Shown here: positions 7,066-9,566 of the stretch, piece after piece
Layout: the number at the start of each line of letters is the position of its first letter
Numbering within the stretch: the first letter of the stretch is position 1
Assembly: GCA_028819775.1 (NCBI GenBank)
Contig: JAPPKV010000262.1
Location: 1 to 9,566, forward strand
Length of the DNA: 9,566 bases
From: Gammaproteobacteria bacterium
GTDB lineage: Bacteria > Pseudomonadota > Gammaproteobacteria > Pseudomonadales > Azotimanducaceae_A
Direction: 5' to 3'
The notes under the pieces: model-generated
What the model was told of the DNA's origin: nothing
The model's database searches: none
The model's input: only the letters and a program-made list of their open reading frames with translations
Program-made: the position numbers and the translations under genes

Positions 7066-7089
7066 CCCTGACCGGGTGCTCCGTCAGGG
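7066..7089. terminator. Hairpin in the convergent junction
   Basis: CCCTGAC (7066-7072) and GTCAGGG (7083-7089) form a perfect seven-base stem around a 10-base loop between the convergent nuclease and Cache-like genes; its right arm overlaps the last codons of the latter. It could serve both directions, but there is no T-run on either side. Confidence 0.35.
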
Positions 7090-7569
7090 CTCGCCGAGTT
7101 CCGCCGCCGACAATCCCACCTGCACGATCCGCCGCTGATCCACGCCGGCGACGCCGACGTACTGGAAGACCGCACCGTCGAGCACGCGGGGCGCGGCGCC
7201 CTCCACGACCACGGTCTCGTCGCCGGTCAGGAGGGCCGCGAACGGGGCCGCCTGAGAGTCCGCCGACGGGTCCGTGGGAAACGAGAAGTTGGCGCCCTGA
7301 ATGTTGGTGAACGCGATTTCCCCGTTCTCGTCGCTCACCCAGAACTCGGAAATGACGGTTTCGTCTGCGATCCGGCGCAGTACCGCGTTGATCGCATCCC
7401 GGTCCATCCCCGCCGTGACCGCGGCGTCCACGAAGTGCGCCACGAGCGTCGCTTCCGCCACCATGTGACGCGACACCGCGTCGTGAGCCGATTGTCCCCT
7501 GGTCATCGCTACCCCTCCCAGAGCCATGCCGCCCGCCATGGCGGCGGCGATCCATCGTGAGTTCCGCAT
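7084..7569 (-). CDS. Small exported Cache-like sensor-domain protein
   Basis: The 161-residue product begins with a short basic end (M-R-N-S-R) and a hydrophobic stretch to about residue 22, fitting a signal peptide or signal anchor. The remainder resembles the extracytoplasmic Cache-type ligand-sensing domain found at the front of kinases and diguanylate cyclases: helix 36-70, T71-V-I-S-E-F-W-V-S-D-E-N-G-E-I-A-F (strand and turn), a S-F-P-T-D-P-S segment at 96-102, then Y137-V-G-V-A-G-V-D and R-I-V-Q-V-G (147-152). No output domain follows, so it would be a free-standing sensor or binding protein. ATG 7569 is chosen because AAGGAGG lies six bases upstream. The gene starts 16 bases after the vapC stop and is probably co-transcribed with vapBC. 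The ligand is unknown. Confidence 0.62.
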   Translation of the reverse strand: MRNSRWIAAAMAGGMALGGVAMTRGQSAHDAVSRHMVAEATLVAHFVDAAVTAGMDRDAINAVLRRIADETVISEFWVSDENGEIAFTNIQGANFSFPTDPSADSQAAPFAALLTGDETVVVEGAAPRVLDGAVFQYVGVAGVDQRRIVQVGLSAAELGEP

Positions 7570-7585
7570 CGCAAACCTCCTTGCG

Positions 7586-7981
7586 TCATCCGTCTTCCAA
7601 CGCGTTGCGTACATCCGTCCGGGTGAAGTCATTCCCCTTGAACAGCAGCGGGAGATCCCGTTCCCGCGCGAGCAGGTAGGCGAACATGTCCCCTAGGTTC
7701 AGCGCGGCCGGATGGTGACCCTTACCCCACGCGGCGAATGCCGCCGACGCCATCGCGGCTTGCGCCGGCGTAACAGGTTCTTGAACCAGGTAAGGCTCGC
7801 TCAGGAACTCCTCTGCCCGACTACGGAGAACGGAAGACCGGCCTGCGACGGCCGCCAGCTCAACGACGGTTCCCGTCGAGATGAGCACGTTTCCGGCCCG
7901 GGCCATTGCCAAACGGAACCTGTCGCGTTCCGGTTCTTCCTGGAGGATCGCGAGGATTGCCGATGTGTCCAGAACGATCAC
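7586..7981 (-). CDS. vapC: VapC-family PIN-domain toxin ribonuclease
   Basis: The 131-residue protein is a complete PIN domain, the usual length for VapC. It opens with I-V-L-D5-T-S-A-I-L, the strand carrying the first metal-binding aspartate. E41 (V-V-E-L-A), D98 (N-L-G-D-M-F-A-Y-L-L-A) and D118 (G-N-D-F) complete the acidic quartet that binds magnesium. Known VapC toxins cut tRNA or rRNA and are held inactive by VapB. The start codon is GTG at 7981-7979, and the GTGA motif overlaps the vapB stop by four bases, which couples translation of toxin to antitoxin. The K-G-N-D-F ending and N-L-G-D motif place it with the Rv0624/VapC30-like group. The RNA target cannot be read from the sequence. 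Confidence 0.93.
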   Translation of the reverse strand: MIVLDTSAILAILQEEPERDRFRLAMARAGNVLISTGTVVELAAVAGRSSVLRSRAEEFLSEPYLVQEPVTPAQAAMASAAFAAWGKGHHPAALNLGDMFAYLLARERDLPLLFKGNDFTRTDVRNALEDG

Positions 7982-8277
7982 TTGGGAAGGCCGTGCTCGT
8001 CGTAGAGCACATCCTGGAGCGCTTGGGACAGTGGTTTGCTGTGGTCCAGTTCCGGGTCGTCAGCCAGTTCCGCAGCGATCAAGGCCCCGCTACCCTCGAA
8101 TTTGCGGAGAGAGGCCAGAATTGCCTCCGGGCTCATCCGCGGCACCTGCTCCTCAAGAGCTGTCAGGGCCCTCTCGATAACGGCAGTCTTGCGTCCCCGG
8201 CCGTTCATCCCGAACCGAGCGGCCAGCTTCTCGACCCGCTGTTCAAGGTCGGGCCGGTGGGTCAGGTTGATCGCCAT
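7978..8277 (-). CDS. vapB: VapB-family antitoxin, Rv0623-like transcription factor
   Basis: The 99-residue product begins M-A-I-N-L-T, then a helix (P-D-L-E-Q-R-V-E-K-L-A) and G-R-K-T-A-V-I-E-R-A-L (28-38). This is the ribbon-helix-helix-like pattern of the PSK_trans_fac (Rv0623) antitoxin family, which binds DNA as a dimer and wraps the toxin with its C-terminal tail. It is about 15 residues longer than many members: the segment 46-99 is acidic and Leu-rich and should bind VapC. AGGAA lies four bases before ATG 8277. It comes first in the operon, as usual for vapBC, and is expected to repress its own promoter, which contains repeated sites directly upstream. Confidence 0.88.
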   Translation of the reverse strand: MAINLTHRPDLEQRVEKLAARFGMNGRGRKTAVIERALTALEEQVPRMSPEAILASLRKFEGSGALIAAELADDPELDHSKPLSQALQDVLYDEHGLPK

Positions 8278-8291
8278 CGTGTTCCTGCTCG

Positions 8292-8328
8292 ACGCTCAAT
8301 TGTAGCGCGAATGTAGCGTTAACTCCAA
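8292..8328 (-). promoter_or_regulatory. vapBC promoter overlapping repeated operator half-sites
   Basis: On the minus strand TTGGAG (8328-8323) and TACAAT (8304-8299) are separated by 18 bases, a good sigma70-like promoter that ends about 22 bases before the vapB start. Within it, the + strand heptamer TGTAGCG occurs twice, at 8301-8307 and 8312-8318, 11 bases apart, about one helical turn. ACGCT (8292-8296) is an inverted partner of AGCGT (8315-8319). Repeated and inverted half-sites over the -10 box and spacer are what autorepression by a VapB-VapC complex would need. Confidence 0.6.
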
Positions 8329-8342
8329 GACTGTCGTCCTCG

Positions 8343-8357
8343 GTCGCTCCGAGCGAC
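8343..8357. repeat. 15-base palindrome between the HD gene and the vapBC promoter
   Basis: GTCGCTC-C-GAGCGAC is a perfect palindrome with one central base. It lies 23 bases beyond the HD hydrolase stop on the minus strand, and 14 bases upstream of the vapBC -35 box. It could be a weak terminator for the upstream operon or a second regulator site for vapBC; no T-run supports the first option. Confidence 0.4.
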
Positions 8358-8380
8358 GGATTTGAAGCGTTCGTTCGGCC

Positions 8381-8950
8381 TCAGGAATCGAGCTGACGTC
8401 CCGTGATTCCCAGTTCCTCGGCGTGCGGTTTCAGCGCGCCCACGATGAATTCGATGTGTTCTCCGAGATCCACATCGAGGAGCTCGGCGCCGAAGCGGCA
8501 CTCGTGCCGCTCCACCTTCGCCGCGAACCGCTTGTCCTTCAGCTTCTTCTTGACGCTGCGCGCCCCCAGGGTCGAGATCCCCTCGGGCCGCACGAGGCAG
8601 CACGCCACGATGAACCCGGTGAGCTCGTCGCAGGCGAGGAGCGCCTTGTCCAGGGGCGACTTCCACGCGACGCCCCATTTCGTGTAGTGGCCGGAGATCG
8701 CGTAGGCGATTTCCTCCTCGCCGCGCTCCCGAAGCCAGGCCACGATCCGGTTCGGATGGTCCTCCGGCCATTTCTCGTAATCGGCGTCGTGCAGCATTCC
8801 GGCTACACCCCACACCTCGGGATCCGCATCCGGTCCGCCGTAGCGCCCGGCGGCCGCGCGCATCACCACCTCCACCGCCCGGGCATGCTTCTGGAGCGAA
8901 TCGGTCTCGCACCAGGTGGTCAGGTGCGCCCAGGCCTCGTCCCGCTTCAT
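8381..8950 (-). CDS. HD-superfamily hydrolase, COG2316 type
   Basis: The 189-residue product is a metal-dependent phosphohydrolase of the HD fold. The metal ligands are visible in order: H22 (L-Q-K-H-A-R-A-V-E), H54-D55 (G-M-L-H-D-A-D-Y-E-K) and D108 (A-L-L-A-C-D-E-L-T-G). H88 lies between them (I-S-G-H). The later C-L-V-R-P and S-V-K-K-K-L-K-D-K-R-F-A segments are typical of the COG2316 group, whose substrate is not established, although nucleotide-like compounds are expected. Full family length, no extra domain. ATG 8950 overlaps the DoxX stop by four bases (ATGA) and has GGAAGGGAA upstream. The frame stays open further upstream to 9277, but that part is antisense-style Arg/Pro-rich shadow over the DoxX gene. 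Confidence 0.85.
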   Translation of the reverse strand: MKRDEAWAHLTTWCETDSLQKHARAVEVVMRAAAGRYGGPDADPEVWGVAGMLHDADYEKWPEDHPNRIVAWLRERGEEEIAYAISGHYTKWGVAWKSPLDKALLACDELTGFIVACCLVRPEGISTLGARSVKKKLKDKRFAAKVERHECRFGAELLDVDLGEHIEFIVGALKPHAEELGITGRQLDS

Positions 8951-9351
8951 GCGGATTCCCTTCCACCCGGCGGACAGCAGGTCTCGATGCTCCACTTGCC
9001 GGGGCCCGTGGCCGCGAGGAAGAGGAACACGAAGCAATAGAGCGCCGCCAGTTCTCCGTCGTTCTGGATGGGAAGCCATCCGTCCGGCTGATGGCGGTAG
9101 AAGTAGGCGACCGCCATCTGGCCCGATGCCAGGAACGCCGCGATACGGGTCCGGTAGCCGACGAGAACCAGCGCTCCGGTCACCAACTCGACGATGCCGG
9201 CGGTGTTGTAGAGCCACGCCGGGGAGTAGGGCGTGCCCTCGCCGAGGAGGAAGTACACCGCCACGACACCGTGGCACAGGAACCCGAATCCGGCCACCAT
9301 GCGCAACAGGGCGTGGGCCGTTTCCCGATGCGGGTAAAGGACCGTCTTCAT
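8947..9351 (-). CDS. DoxX-family membrane protein
   Basis: The 134-residue product is an integral inner-membrane protein with four predicted helices: about 12-36, 47-66, 69-85 and 98-115. The G-A-L-V-L-V-G-Y-R-T-R-I-A-A-F-L-A-S-G-Q-M-style core around 59-78 and the G-P-G-K-W-S-I ending (116-122) match the DoxX family (PF07681), small proteins linked to quinone or thiol redox chemistry and oxidative stress in some bacteria. Its ATG lies 12 bases after the PQQ-dehydrogenase stop, and AGGAGAGGG in that gap, overlapping the stop codon region, is a strong binding site. It overlaps the HD gene by four bases, so the three are probably one transcript. A link with the quinoprotein as electron-transfer partner is inference. 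Confidence 0.88.
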   Translation of the reverse strand: MKTVLYPHRETAHALLRMVAGFGFLCHGVVAVYFLLGEGTPYSPAWLYNTAGIVELVTGALVLVGYRTRIAAFLASGQMAVAYFYRHQPDGWLPIQNDGELAALYCFVFLFLAATGPGKWSIETCCPPGGRESA

Positions 9352-9363
9352 GGGAACCCTCTC

Positions 9364-9566
9364 CTATTCGTCCGGAAGCGCGAGCGCCACGAACTCGGCC
9401 GGGTGGTCCGGCGCGCCGACCGCGACCACGATGAACTGGCGCCCGTCCACCAGGTAGCTCATCGGAGTGCCGGACTGGTTCGCCGGCAGCTCGAACTCCC
9501 AGAGGATCTCCCCCGTCGCCTTGTCGTGCGCCCGGAACATGGGGCCGCCGGTGCCGAACGCGGCGA
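9364..9566 (-). CDS. PQQ-dependent dehydrogenase, C-terminal fragment
   Basis: Only the last 66 residues lie in the window; the gene continues beyond base 9566. Reading on the minus strand gives A-A-F-G-T-G-G-P-M-F-R-A-H-D, then K-A-T-G-E-I-L-W-E-F-E-L-P-A (a beta-propeller blade with the W-docking motif), G-T-P-M-S-Y-L-V-D-G-R-Q-F-I-V-V-A-V-G, and the stop TAG at 9366-9364. These are the last blade and tail of pyrroloquinoline-quinone-dependent glucose or alcohol dehydrogenases, which are periplasmic and oxidise sugars or alcohols and pass electrons to quinone. The substrate cannot be decided from the tail. DoxX follows 12 bases later. Confidence 0.8.
   Translation of the reverse strand, partial: AAFGTGGPMFRAHDKATGEILWEFELPANQSGTPMSYLVDGRQFIVVAVGAPDHPAEFVALALPDE

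Noticed and set aside
7570..7632. Longer start for the Cache-like protein inside vapC
   Set aside because: The extension would put 21 polar residues before the signal peptide, while AAGGAGG fits ATG 7569 exactly.
8951..9277. N-terminal extension of the HD hydrolase
   Set aside because: It lies opposite nothing but within the DoxX gene in another frame, and is Arg/Pro-rich; the HD family length fits the start at 8950.
1..9566. CRISPR array, tRNA, rRNA, insertion sequence or integrase
   Set aside because: No regularly spaced repeats, no cloverleaf or rRNA-like stretch, and no transposase or integrase motifs were seen in the reading of either strand.

Overview
The window is GC-rich bacterial DNA (hand-counted lines are about 70% GC over most of it) with compact, mostly Shine-Dalgarno-led genes. 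Gene content (a secreted-type M14 metallopeptidase end, a PQQ dehydrogenase end, DoxX, a COG2316 HD hydrolase, VapBC) and protein style fit an environmental Gemmatimonadota-like or similar high-GC bacterium. That placement is inference from style, not from a marker gene.

Layout. Bases 1-300 are the 3' end of a + strand M14-type peptidase, followed by a tandem hairpin. Then come three + strand nucleic-acid-related genes: a 948-residue protein with three AAA+ ATPase modules and a TTG start (555-3401); a 387-residue protein with a predicted winged-helix region and a PD-(D/E)XK nuclease core, in visibly lower-GC DNA (3728-4891); and a 619-residue RecB-like plus RNase H-like double nuclease of the TM0106/YprB type (5115-6974). 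The spacers of 326 and 223 bases between them carry hairpins and palindromes, so the three need not form one transcript.

The right part is on the minus strand and converges on the nuclease block. One unit is vapB-vapC followed by a small exported Cache-like sensor protein (8277 down to 7084). Its promoter overlaps repeated 7-base sites that look like the VapB operator. The second unit is the end of a PQQ dehydrogenase, then DoxX, then the HD hydrolase (9566 down to 8381), with a 12-base gap and a 4-base start/stop overlap.

How the genes may work together. The most interesting part is 555-6974: a large multi-module ATPase, a probably acquired nuclease-like protein with a DNA-binding-like N terminus, and a dual nuclease, next to a toxin-antitoxin pair. 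This resembles a defence or DNA-processing island, but I recognise no named defence system in it, and a functional link between the three genes is a hypothesis. The remaining genes look like housekeeping or metabolic functions.
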